Origin: Actinomycetota bacterium
Lineage (GTDB): Bacteria > Actinomycetota > Thermoleophilia > RBG-16-64-13
Assembly (NCBI GenBank): GCA_012514635.1
Contig: JAAYZX010000056.1
Coordinates: forward strand, 1 to 51,751
Length of the DNA stretch: 51,751 bases
Direction of reading: 5' to 3'
Part shown: piece after piece, positions 10,129-17,352 of the stretch
Layout: every line of letters begins with the position of its first letter
Position numbering within the stretch: position 1 is the stretch's first letter
Program-made: the position numbers and the translations under genes
The notes under the pieces: generated by a model
Seen by the model: the letters and a program-made list of their open reading frames with translations, nothing else
Databases searched by the model: none
What the model was told of the DNA's origin: nothing

Positions 10129-11960
10129 CAGCTCCCCCTTTCTACGTGCTTTGTCCGGCTTGGGCCGCGATCGGCCAGGGCCTGCGGGATGGTGAAGATG
10201 AAAACGGAACCCTGCCCCATCTGCGATTGTACAGTGATGGTGCCGCCATGAAGTTCAATGAGATCCTTGGTGATTGCCAGGCCAAGCCCCGTGCCGCCCT
10301 GGCTGCGGGTGGATGTGTTATCAATCTGTGAGAAGCGTTCAAAGATGCGGACTAAATCTTCTCGAGCGATACCCATACCTGTGTCTTTTATGCGTACCTC
10401 CACGACGCCGGTAGGCAGGGGACGCCCTTCTATGGTGATGGAACCGAGTTCCGGTGTGAATTTCACCGCGTTGGACACGAGATTCACCAGTATCTGTTCT
10501 ATTTTGGAGGCATCGGCTAATAAGAGGGGTAGAGGTGTGGGGATGAAGCTGGACATGCGGATGCGCTTCTCCTGAGCTCTGGGGCCCATCACATTTAAGA
10601 CTTCTGCCACTACCCGCCTAAGCTCCACAGGCTCCAGAGCTAGGTCCATCTTGCCCGCCTCGATCTTGGTGAGGTCGAGGAGATCGTTGATCAGGTTGAG
10701 AAGCGTCTCGCTGCTGTTGAGCACGCTGCGCAACAGAGTCTTCTGCTTGTCGGATATACTGCCGCCCAGCCCGGAGAGTAACATATCTGTATAGCCCACA
10801 ATGCTGGTCAGTGGGGTGCGCAGTTCGTGGCTCATGGTGGCTAGAAAGTCACTTTTTAGCTGGTCTACATGCAGAAGTTCCTCATTGGCGGCTTTGAGCT
10901 GCTGCGTGAACTGTACGTTGCGCACAGCGATGGCCAACTGTCCCCCGAGGGCGTGTAGTAGCTCCTCGGCTCCGCGTTGTAGTTGTCGATTCGGGCGGCT
11001 GAGTAGATAGACCGTGCCCAGGTAGTCGTCGCCCAAGCGGAGGGGCGCAGCCAAGTAGCTCTGGTAGTCGGGAGTTGCAGGGCCCAGGGCGGCTCGTTCG
11101 ATATTGTCTACCTGAGTAGGGAGCTCTTTGGCCAGTAGCCGACGGCAATCGCTCTCATCAAGGCCGAGGTGGGCTGATAGCACGCCCTCCAACACGTCGG
11201 GAGGATAGAGGATTATGAAACCGGCGTCGGCGCCCACATACGACGTGAGTTTCTCCAGCGCCCGAGGCAGCAGGAACTCGAGATCTTGAAGACGGCTGAG
11301 AATGGCCCCCGTTTCCTCGAGAACCACCAGACGGCGGTTGGCTTCCTCTTGTGCGGCCAGACGGTCTCGTTCAACCTGTAGGACTTCTGTGAGACGGATA
11401 CGGGTCGACGAGGTTCCGCTGGTCAGGAGACCAAGCACGAAGGCAAAGAGCAGAAGGGCTAGGGCAGTAGCGCCCACGGCACCCCATCCGGTTTGGAGCG
11501 AGAAACCGAAGATGGCGAACAGGTCAATGGGAGGCAGGGCCTTCCGTTCGAGGAGCGCAAGGCCTGTGTAGAGCGCGGCAGCGATAGAAGCCATCAGATA
11601 TCCTGAAGGGGGTCCGCACAGCAGAGCTGCGGTCAGCACGGGCCAGGCAAGAAATAGGGCGACAGCGCTCCACGTGCCTCCCGTAACGTGCGCCAAGAAC
11701 AGTGTGAAGGCCAGATCGACGAGTGCCGCGGGCCATACCGCTATCGGTTGACGAATGCGCCCTGCCCATAGCCATAAAGGTATGTTGGTAAGATCTAAAA
11801 AGATTGCGGTGCCGGCCAACCACCACGCCCAAGGATGTGACAAGATCAGGGCTAGAACTACCGCAGCCACCACTACGGCAGTGGCCAGGATGGTGCGGGC
11901 AACTAGGAAGTCTCCGACCTGTCGGTAAGGAGTTGTGGGCTTCAGCTCGAACTTCTTCAT
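10128..11960 (-). CDS. Membrane GAF-domain sensor histidine kinase
   Basis: A 610-residue kinase with about six N-terminal transmembrane segments (residues ~20-185), a short coiled linker, a GAF domain (~215-350), a HisKA domain with phosphoacceptor His378 in FLATMSHELRTPLTS, and a HATPase domain with N box LVNLVSNAVKFT, G1 DTGMGI and G2 GGTGLGLAI. It passes phosphate to the single-domain regulator encoded immediately downstream. The start at MKKFELKPTT is preferred because the longer frame crosses into the divergent CbiA-like gene region. The signal sensed is unknown; a membrane or small-molecule GAF input is inferred. Confidence 0.9.
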   Translation of the reverse strand: MKKFELKPTTPYRQVGDFLVARTILATAVVVAAVVLALILSHPWAWWLAGTAIFLDLTNIPLWLWAGRIRQPIAVWPAALVDLAFTLFLAHVTGGTWSAVALFLAWPVLTAALLCGPPSGYLMASIAAALYTGLALLERKALPPIDLFAIFGFSLQTGWGAVGATALALLLFAFVLGLLTSGTSSTRIRLTEVLQVERDRLAAQEEANRRLVVLEETGAILSRLQDLEFLLPRALEKLTSYVGADAGFIILYPPDVLEGVLSAHLGLDESDCRRLLAKELPTQVDNIERAALGPATPDYQSYLAAPLRLGDDYLGTVYLLSRPNRQLQRGAEELLHALGGQLAIAVRNVQFTQQLKAANEELLHVDQLKSDFLATMSHELRTPLTSIVGYTDMLLSGLGGSISDKQKTLLRSVLNSSETLLNLINDLLDLTKIEAGKMDLALEPVELRRVVAEVLNVMGPRAQEKRIRMSSFIPTPLPLLLADASKIEQILVNLVSNAVKFTPELGSITIEGRPLPTGVVEVRIKDTGMGIAREDLVRIFERFSQIDNTSTRSQGGTGLGLAITKDLIELHGGTITVQSQMGQGSVFIFTIPQALADRGPSRTKHVERGS

Positions 11961-11999
11961 GTGTGTTGCATCGGCAAGAATGGATTGGGAGTGTAGGGA

Positions 12000-13349
12000 T
12001 TGTCGGTTCCTCGTGTACTGTTTGTACCCACGCACAGAACGGGATTGGGTTACGCTATAGCTTCATTTCTGGCGGAGATCGCCTTACGCAGTGGAGTGGA
12101 GATACGTCTGCATCATCTCGGCGTCGTTGCTCCGGGAGAGGTGTGGGATCGCTGGGGAGGTTCATGCTTTCTGGACGCCGGACTCTACGGCTTGGAAGCT
12201 CTGGGAGATCTGTATGCGCGGTCGGTGGGAGGAGCGCAGCTGTCGTTGTTGGCGGCGGGGGTAGGAATCTTTGACGAATGTGCCGGTGGCCGCTGGACGC
12301 CTGCAGCTGCGGCGAAAAAACTGGATGCTCCGGTGGTATTGCTGGTCGACTGTCGGGGATGGGGTCGCACGGTGGCGGCTGTGGTCGACGGCATAAGAGC
12401 GCGGCTGGCCGACATCAACCTCGGCGGTGTCATCCTAAGCGGGCTTCGTGATGAGGCGCATGCAAAGGAGATGCGGAACGCAGTGTGTGGTCCCGATCTA
12501 CCTTTGGCGGGCGTTCTCATGGAGGGGGAGATGCCGGAGTGGGACACTCCGGCCCCGGGGATTGCGGGTGTATCGTCTGTGAAAGGACCGGCGGAGGCCA
12601 TGGCCGCGCTGGAGCGTCGGTTGAACCTGGACCTCATTGAACAGTTGGCGGGGCAGCGTGGTTTTCTGCCCGACCCCGGTTTTTCGCGGGAGTCCGGCGG
12701 CCCCATGGTTCTCCTTGCGTCTGGGCGGGGTTTCACACCCTGGACCCGGGACGCAGTGGAGCTGTTGCGGTCGGCGGGCGCGCGCGTCCGCCGGCTTGAT
12801 CTCATTGAAGATGAAGCGCTACCTGCGGAGACCGCCGGCGTCGTGTTGGCAGGGCATCTATGGCAGGAGGCCCTGTCGGAACTGGCAGGCAATTTCTCCC
12901 TCATGCGCGATCTGCGCGTGCGCATAGAGGAAGGGTTGCCTGTGCTGGCTCTAGGAGGAGGGATGACCTACCTGCTTAGGGGCGTACAGGATTCGTTCGG
13001 ACGCTCACATGAGCTGTGTGGCGTGCTGCCTGCCTCCATGGAGATCGTAGGCGATCTCGAGGAGCCCGGCTTCGTCGAAGTCAAAGCGGAGAAGGACTGT
13101 CTGCTGCTGGAGCGAAGCGAGATTGTCACCGGCTGGATGATCCAGGACGCCGAGTTGGCGGAAGCCCCGGTATCTAACAGTTTTGCCTTTGGGTTGCATC
13201 ATCCCGCATGGGAGGGCCGGCTGGGGGAGGGGGTTGCCACCAAAAGCCTGCTCTGCTCGCGAGTGCTCATCCATCCGGCGTCGTGCCGACGAGGGATGAG
13301 ATCGTTCGTCGCGGCCTGCCGCGATTATGCGGACTCGCTCACCACGTAG
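12000..13349 (+). CDS. CbiA/CobB-like protein, probably catalytically degenerate
   Basis: A 449-residue protein with the full layout of cobyrinic acid a,c-diamide synthase: an N-terminal nucleotide-binding-like domain (LDAPVVLLVDCRGWGRTVAA and INLGGVILS are typical) and a C-terminal class I amidotransferase-like domain. Key residues are missing. The P-loop region reads THRTGLGYA, lacking the Lys-Thr of GxGKT. The usual AECGGLMYL nucleophile motif reads LALGGGMTYL, with Gly319 where the catalytic Cys should be. The EGVMGLYDG-like motif reads AAGVGIFDE. No other cobalamin gene is nearby. The TTG start has a GGGAG-like site upstream. It may be a non-enzymatic relative with a binding role; confidence in the family is good, in the function low. 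Confidence 0.75.
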   Translation: MSVPRVLFVPTHRTGLGYAIASFLAEIALRSGVEIRLHHLGVVAPGEVWDRWGGSCFLDAGLYGLEALGDLYARSVGGAQLSLLAAGVGIFDECAGGRWTPAAAAKKLDAPVVLLVDCRGWGRTVAAVVDGIRARLADINLGGVILSGLRDEAHAKEMRNAVCGPDLPLAGVLMEGEMPEWDTPAPGIAGVSSVKGPAEAMAALERRLNLDLIEQLAGQRGFLPDPGFSRESGGPMVLLASGRGFTPWTRDAVELLRSAGARVRRLDLIEDEALPAETAGVVLAGHLWQEALSELAGNFSLMRDLRVRIEEGLPVLALGGGMTYLLRGVQDSFGRSHELCGVLPASMEIVGDLEEPGFVEVKAEKDCLLLERSEIVTGWMIQDAELAEAPVSNSFAFGLHHPAWEGRLGEGVATKSLLCSRVLIHPASCRRGMRSFVAACRDYADSLTT

Positions 13350-13413
13350 CATCAGTGCTAGCATGAACGCTTACTGCTCGTGTGCGGCACAGACGGCTCA
13401 AAGAGGAATAGGG

Positions 13414-13698
13414 ATGGTTATGAGTGAGAGTGACCCGGTCATCAGGCAATATCGAGAACAAATCAGTGATAACGACCTCAAAATTCTGGAGGCTTTGAAC
13501 AAAAGACTCCAGCTGGTCGAGAAGCTGAAGACGTATAAGGACAGTAAGGGGATCAGTTTTTTGGATCCGGCCCAGGAGGATTGGGTTATCACTTATCTGT
13601 CGCGGTCTAACCGGGGTCCGCTCTCCCGCGAGGGGTTGGAGGAGGTCTTCCGACTGGTGTTAGCGGTTACCAAAGAAGAGTTGACGAAGAAGGAATAG
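13414..13698 (+). CDS. Chorismate mutase type II (AroQ class)
   Basis: A 94-residue all-helical chorismate mutase that converts chorismate to prephenate for Phe/Tyr synthesis. The family pattern is present: an N-terminal helix with ISDNDLKILEALNKRLQLVE, then KLKTYKDSKG with the conserved Lys, and a C-terminal helix VFRLVLAVTKEEL. The ATG at 13414 has AGAGGA six bases upstream; ATG 13420 is an alternative. Longer upstream sequence in frame looks non-coding. Its stop codon abuts the stop of the convergent DUF151 gene exactly (TAG/CTA), leaving no room for a separate terminator. Confidence 0.82.
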   Translation: MVMSESDPVIRQYREQISDNDLKILEALNKRLQLVEKLKTYKDSKGISFLDPAQEDWVITYLSRSNRGPLSREGLEEVFRLVLAVTKEELTKKE

Positions 13699-14181
13699 CT
13701 AGAAGTCCTCTGGAGTGATGTGGTCCAAGAAATCGCGGAACTCCTGGACCAGTTCTTCAGAATCCTCGGGCGCCTGTTCAAACTCAACGCCGCTGGTATC
13801 GAGTAGGTCGTGGGCGGCGAATATGGGAGCATCAGTTCGGACGGCCAGGGCGATGGCGTCTGAGGGGCGTGAATCCACATCGATTTCTCCGTCTGGCGTG
13901 GCGAGCTGAAGGACGGCGTAGAAAGTGTTTTCCTTCAGCTCCGTTACCAGCACACGCATCAGTTTAGTGGAGAGATCGGCCAGGATATTGGCCATCAGGT
14001 CGTGGGTCATGGGACGCGGTAGTTCCGCATTCTGCAGCTTCATGAGTATGGCCGCCGCTTCCGGGTGGCCGATCCAGATGGGGAGGTATTTGGTGCCCTC
14101 CTCCGCTTTGAGAAGCACGATGGGTTGTCGGCTGGCATCAAAGCTGACACCGTAGACCACCATCTTGTCGTAGCCTTCCAT
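13699..14181 (-). CDS. DUF151 bifunctional nuclease-family protein
   Basis: A 160-residue protein of the BFN/DUF151 family. Diagnostic segments are QPIVLLKAEEGTKYLPIWIG, followed by EAAAILMKLQ, PRPMTHDLM, and DVDSRPSDAIALAVRTDAPI. Family members have been reported with RNase and DNase activity, but the physiological role is unclear. The C-terminal acidic tail (EQAPEDSEELVQEF) is typical. The start at MEGYDKMVV is chosen because GAGG lies nine bases upstream; upstream ATGs lack a site. It converges on chorismate mutase. It is common in actinobacteria, which supports the taxonomic guess. Confidence 0.85.
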   Translation of the reverse strand: MEGYDKMVVYGVSFDASRQPIVLLKAEEGTKYLPIWIGHPEAAAILMKLQNAELPRPMTHDLMANILADLSTKLMRVLVTELKENTFYAVLQLATPDGEIDVDSRPSDAIALAVRTDAPIFAAHDLLDTSGVEFEQAPEDSEELVQEFRDFLDHITPEDF

Positions 14182-14337
14182 TGGACGTTGCCTCATGCTC
14201 CGGATTGAGTTTGGAATGCATCTCAAGCTTACCGCAATGCCGGACGCTGCGCCATGTGAGCACGGCCGGTCTACGGCCCAAGTTACGTGAGACTCGCTTG
14301 ACATCGGCGGCGGAGCCGGTAAACTTCAGACTCCTGT

Positions 14338-14411
14338 GGGCCTATAGCTCAGCTGGTTAGAGCGCATCCCTGATAAGGATGAGGTCGGTGGTTCGACTCC
14401 ACTTAGGCCCA
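14338..14411 (+). tRNA. tRNA-Ile (anticodon GAT)
   Basis: A complete cloverleaf. The acceptor stem GGGCCTA pairs with TAGGCCC, the D-arm has AGCTCAGCTGGTTAGAGC, the anticodon stem CATCC/GGATG encloses CTGATAA, and the T-arm GGTGG-TTCGACT-CCACT is regular. The discriminator is A; the 3' CCA is not encoded. It is followed after 20 bases by tRNA-Ala. Confidence 0.97.
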
Positions 14412-14431
14412 CCTCTTCTCTTCGTTGCCCT

Positions 14432-14504
14432 GGGGGATTAGCTCAGTTGGGAGAGCGCCGCCCTTGCAAGGCGGAGGTCGCCGGTTCGACTCCGGTATCC
14501 TCCA
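14432..14504 (+). tRNA. tRNA-Ala (anticodon TGC)
   Basis: A complete cloverleaf. The acceptor stem GGGGGAT/ATCCTCC contains the G3:U70 wobble that identifies alanine tRNAs. The anticodon loop TTGCAAG contains TGC and the T-arm is CCGG-TTCGACT-CCGG. The discriminator is A and CCA is not encoded. The Ile-Ala pair outside an rRNA operon, downstream of gyrA, matches actinobacterial chromosome organisation. Confidence 0.97.
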
Positions 14505-14597
14505 CTCCCCGTTGTGTCTTTTCGCTTCCTAATCCGGTCGGTTGCGTCTTGAGTTCAGCAGTATTGTAATCTATCGCTATTTCATATATCGCTTTTA

Positions 14598-14636
14598 GCA
14601 ATATATATTGCATGGTTATTGCAATAGTGTTAGGAT
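14598..14636 (+). promoter_or_regulatory. Putative promoter with overlapping palindromes
   Basis: In an AT-rich patch after tRNA-Ala, TTGCAT (14608-14613) - 17 bp - TAGGAT (14631-14636) resembles a sigma-70 promoter for the GGDEF-like gene. A perfect 14-bp palindrome GCAATATATATTGC (14598-14611) overlaps the -35 box and a second, TATTGCAATA (14617-14626), lies in the spacer; both share the ATTGC half-site. This is a plausible operator for a dimeric repressor, but no binding protein is known. Confidence 0.4.
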
Positions 14637-14677
14637 GCAATTGACTTTTCAACAAGCTCCGGCGTGGGCGGACACAC

Positions 14678-15550
14678 ATGAGAGAACGTCAGAAGGCCAA
14701 ATACAGACTGATCGTGTTTGGTCTGATGGCTGTTCTCGGTCCGCCGGCCTTCGGCATGGGAAGCGTATTTGCAATCCTCTACTCTATCCTGCTGGCCTTG
14801 TACTCGCTATGGGCTCTCCGTCTCACCGTAGTTTTTACCGACGATACTTCTCTCGGCTATCTGTTGTGTGTCTTTGATGCCGTCATCGTTGTGCCCATGG
14901 TGCTGTGGGGTTCAACGAGGCGGCTGCTGGTGCCGCTGGTGCTCATTTGGCTGGGTGGAGTGTTCATGTCCATTAGGGCCGCGCGCCGGTTGCGCACGGA
15001 GCCCAAGGCTACCGCCGGCGATGGCACAGCGGTTATCGATTCCAGAGATGAGGCTTCGGGCTTTGGGACACGCGCCGGTTTCGTCCGTGCCCTAGGCGAA
15101 CTCTACACCGGTGATGGTGATAGCAAGAGCACGGGGTTCTCCGTTGTGGTTGTGCGGCTTCGGCGATACGAGGAGCTTGCTCTGTTGTCCGGGCCCCAGG
15201 CGGCCGGCCGGGCCCTCGGCGCCCTGGCGCGTCGTGTGCGCCGACAGGCCGGCGACGCGCTCAACGGGCATCAGATCGATGGATACCGTATCATGGACGA
15301 CCGAATAGCCTTGGTGCTGAAAGGAGTAATACCGGGGTTGCCGGCCATTGTGGCCGAGGCGCGTCGGTCGGCGTCGGCCCGTTTGGTAGATGGGCGTAAA
15401 CTCGAGGTTCTGATCGGGTATGCTGATTTCCCGCAGGATGGCGTCACTCCGCGCGAGCTACTCGTGGCCGCCGAGGCCTCCATGGAGGCACATCCGGCAG
15501 TTGCAGGGGGAGCGTTGGCTGCGGGCTCGCAGCTCGTCATGGGTTCGTAG
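14678..15550 (+). CDS. Membrane protein with degenerate GGDEF-like domain
   Basis: A 290-residue protein with four predicted N-terminal membrane segments (residues ~10-105), followed by a cytoplasmic domain resembling diguanylate cyclases: an RAGFVRALGELY start, FSVVVVRLRRYEEL (the LDxDxFK-like strand), then YRIMDDRIALVL where the GGDEF signature should be. The signature and the metal/substrate acidic residues are not preserved, so cyclase activity is unlikely. It could bind nucleotide or act as a signalling scaffold. The ATG has no strong ribosome-binding site. The domain assignment comes from pattern and length only. Confidence 0.6.
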   Translation: MRERQKAKYRLIVFGLMAVLGPPAFGMGSVFAILYSILLALYSLWALRLTVVFTDDTSLGYLLCVFDAVIVVPMVLWGSTRRLLVPLVLIWLGGVFMSIRAARRLRTEPKATAGDGTAVIDSRDEASGFGTRAGFVRALGELYTGDGDSKSTGFSVVVVRLRRYEELALLSGPQAAGRALGALARRVRRQAGDALNGHQIDGYRIMDDRIALVLKGVIPGLPAIVAEARRSASARLVDGRKLEVLIGYADFPQDGVTPRELLVAAEASMEAHPAVAGGALAAGSQLVMGS

Positions 15551-15604
15551 ACTTTGCGAAGTCTAGAAGGTCTCCTATTCTCGGGTGACCTTGTGTTACA
15601 TTCG

Positions 15605-15621
15605 CCCCCACGATAAGGGGG
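15605..15621 (+). promoter_or_regulatory. Hairpin covering the ddl ribosome-binding site
   Basis: CCCCC (15605-15609) pairs with GGGGG (15617-15621), enclosing ACGATAA and followed by TTT. The 3' arm is part of AGGGGG, the only Shine-Dalgarno-like sequence for the GTG start of ddl seven bases downstream. It could terminate the upstream transcript weakly or reduce ddl translation when folded. Confidence 0.4.
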
Positions 15622-15628
15622 TTTCAGC

Positions 15629-16600
15629 GTGGGGTTGCGCAACAAGATCATTGCTGTTCTCATGGGCGGTATTTCGTCCGAGCGCGAGGTGTCGCTGCGC
15701 TCAGGTACCAACTGCCTGTATGCATTGAAAACTCTAGGCTACCAAGCCGTAGCGGTTGACGCTCAAGCGGACGTGGCTCGGCGACTGGTCGAGGTGAACG
15801 CGCAGGTGGCCTTCCTGGCCGTGCACGGTCGATATGGAGAAGACGGCACCATCCAGGGTTTGTTGGAGATACTTGGGATCCCGTACACGGGCTCAGGAGT
15901 CTTGGCGTCTGCGTTGGCCATGAACAAGGTGATCTGTAAGAAGGTTCTGGGACAGAGTGGTGTGCCCACGCCCCCCTACCTAGAGATTGATCAGCGAACG
16001 CCTGCCGAGACGCTGGCGGTCGCCGTGGAGCGTGGTCTCGGGTATCCGCTGATATTGAAGCCGGTACAAGAGGGATCTTCGGTGGGAGTGGTGAAGATCA
16101 CTGAACCCGGCTTCCTGACGGAGGCCATTGAACAGGGAAGACGTGAGTTCGGCAGCATATTTGCGGAGCATTGTGTAGAGGGAGCTGAGATCACGGTGGG
16201 AGTGCTCCAGAAGAAGGACGGGCCGTTTGCTCTGCCCGTTTTGGAACTGGTGCCCAAGAACGAATTCTACGACTATGAGGCAAAATATACAGCGGGAATG
16301 ACGGAGTTCATTATTCCTGCCCGCCTGGCTCCAGATGTGTATGCGGAGGCGCAGCGCTTGGCGTGCCGTGTGTTTGAAGCAGTGGGGTGTCGTGGCTACT
16401 GTCGTGTAGATTTCATGGTAGATAGTTGCGGCGTACCACAGTTCATCGAGGTAAACACTCTGCCCGGCATGACGGACCTATCTGATCTACCCGCGCAAGC
16501 GAAGTGCGCGGGCATTTCGTTCGAGGAGTTGGTGGAGATGATCCTGCTAACAGCGGGCCTGGACGCCGATCGTCTGGGGGGAGTTCCTGCCGCTGCATGA
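15629..16600 (+). CDS. ddl: D-alanine--D-alanine ligase
   Basis: A 323-residue ATP-grasp ligase that makes the D-Ala-D-Ala terminus of peptidoglycan precursors. Family motifs are present in order: VLMGGISSEREVSLRSG at the N-terminus, HGRYGEDGTIQGLLE, YTGSGVLASALAMNK, PLILKPVQEGSSVGV, VEGAEITVGVL, GCRGYCRVDFM and QFIEVNTLPGMTD. The GTG start is supported by AGGGGG upstream and by the normal position of the GGISSE motif. The stop overlaps the larB start (ATGA), so the two are cotranslated. The Tyr in YDYEAKYTAG is consistent with a D-Ala rather than D-lactate acceptor, though that needs alignment. Confidence 0.95.
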   Translation: MGLRNKIIAVLMGGISSEREVSLRSGTNCLYALKTLGYQAVAVDAQADVARRLVEVNAQVAFLAVHGRYGEDGTIQGLLEILGIPYTGSGVLASALAMNKVICKKVLGQSGVPTPPYLEIDQRTPAETLAVAVERGLGYPLILKPVQEGSSVGVVKITEPGFLTEAIEQGRREFGSIFAEHCVEGAEITVGVLQKKDGPFALPVLELVPKNEFYDYEAKYTAGMTEFIIPARLAPDVYAEAQRLACRVFEAVGCRGYCRVDFMVDSCGVPQFIEVNTLPGMTDLSDLPAQAKCAGISFEELVEMILLTAGLDADRLGGVPAAA

Positions 16601-17352
16601 CTGATGAAGTCTCACAGCGACGCCCGCATCTGGATGTGGCCCATGTAGGAGAGTTTGCGCGGTTGGATATAGGCCGTTCGACGCGCAGGGGCGTGCCGGA
16701 AGTGATATACGCGCCGGGCAAGAGTCCGTCCCAGTTTCTGGCCATCGTGCAGGCATTTGTGCATGAGAAAGGGTTGGCCTTAGCCAGCCGGGTGGATGAG
16801 GAGAGACGTCGGCCGGTAGAAAACTGGGCGGCCGACGAGAACCTTCATCTGTGGATTGGGCAGGCGGGGGCTATGGAGGTTGTGCGGGCGGACTACCAAG
16901 TGCCTCGTGGAGCCGGGCTGGTTGGCATATTGACCGCGGGCACGTCCGACCTGGCGGTGGCTGAAGAAGCGGAATTGGTAGCGCGGCATATGGGGTGCCG
17001 CGTGCTCACGGCCCAGGATGTGGGCGTTGCCGGTGTGCATAGACTGCTGGTGCCACTGACGGAGATGTTGGATGCTGACGTTGACGTGATCGTGGTGGCT
17101 GCGGGGATGGAAGGAGCGCTGGCGTCTGTGGTGGCCGGATTGGTGACCGTTCCGGTCATAGGGTTGCCCGTGTCCGCTGGGTATGGTTTGGGGGGCAAAG
17201 GTGTTGCCGCACTGTACTCCATGCTTCAGAGTTGTTCGTCCGGCTTGGTGGTGGTGAACATCGATAATGGCGTGGGAGCGGGTGCGGCTGCGGGATTGAT
17301 TGCCGGACGGGCCGCCCGCAGCGCTGAGAAGAGCGGGGCCGATGATCAGTGA
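16597..17352 (+). CDS. larB: LarB-type pyridinium-3,5-biscarboxylic acid mononucleotide synthase
   Basis: A 251-residue protein of the LarB family, related to PurE (AIR carboxylase). LarB carboxylates and hydrolyses nicotinic acid adenine dinucleotide in the first step of the nickel-pincer cofactor. The diagnostic PEVIYAPGKSPSQF is followed by the PurE-like core GLVGILTAGTSDLAVAEEA, VIVVAAGMEGALASVVAGL, PVIGLPVSAGYG and the C-terminal VVVNIDNGVGAG. The start overlaps the ddl stop. LarC, LarE and lactate racemase are absent from the window. The 3' end overlaps wecB by seven bases on the opposite strand. Confidence 0.88.
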   Translation: MTDEVSQRRPHLDVAHVGEFARLDIGRSTRRGVPEVIYAPGKSPSQFLAIVQAFVHEKGLALASRVDEERRRPVENWAADENLHLWIGQAGAMEVVRADYQVPRGAGLVGILTAGTSDLAVAEEAELVARHMGCRVLTAQDVGVAGVHRLLVPLTEMLDADVDVIVVAAGMEGALASVVAGLVTVPVIGLPVSAGYGLGGKGVAALYSMLQSCSSGLVVVNIDNGVGAGAAAGLIAGRAARSAEKSGADDQ

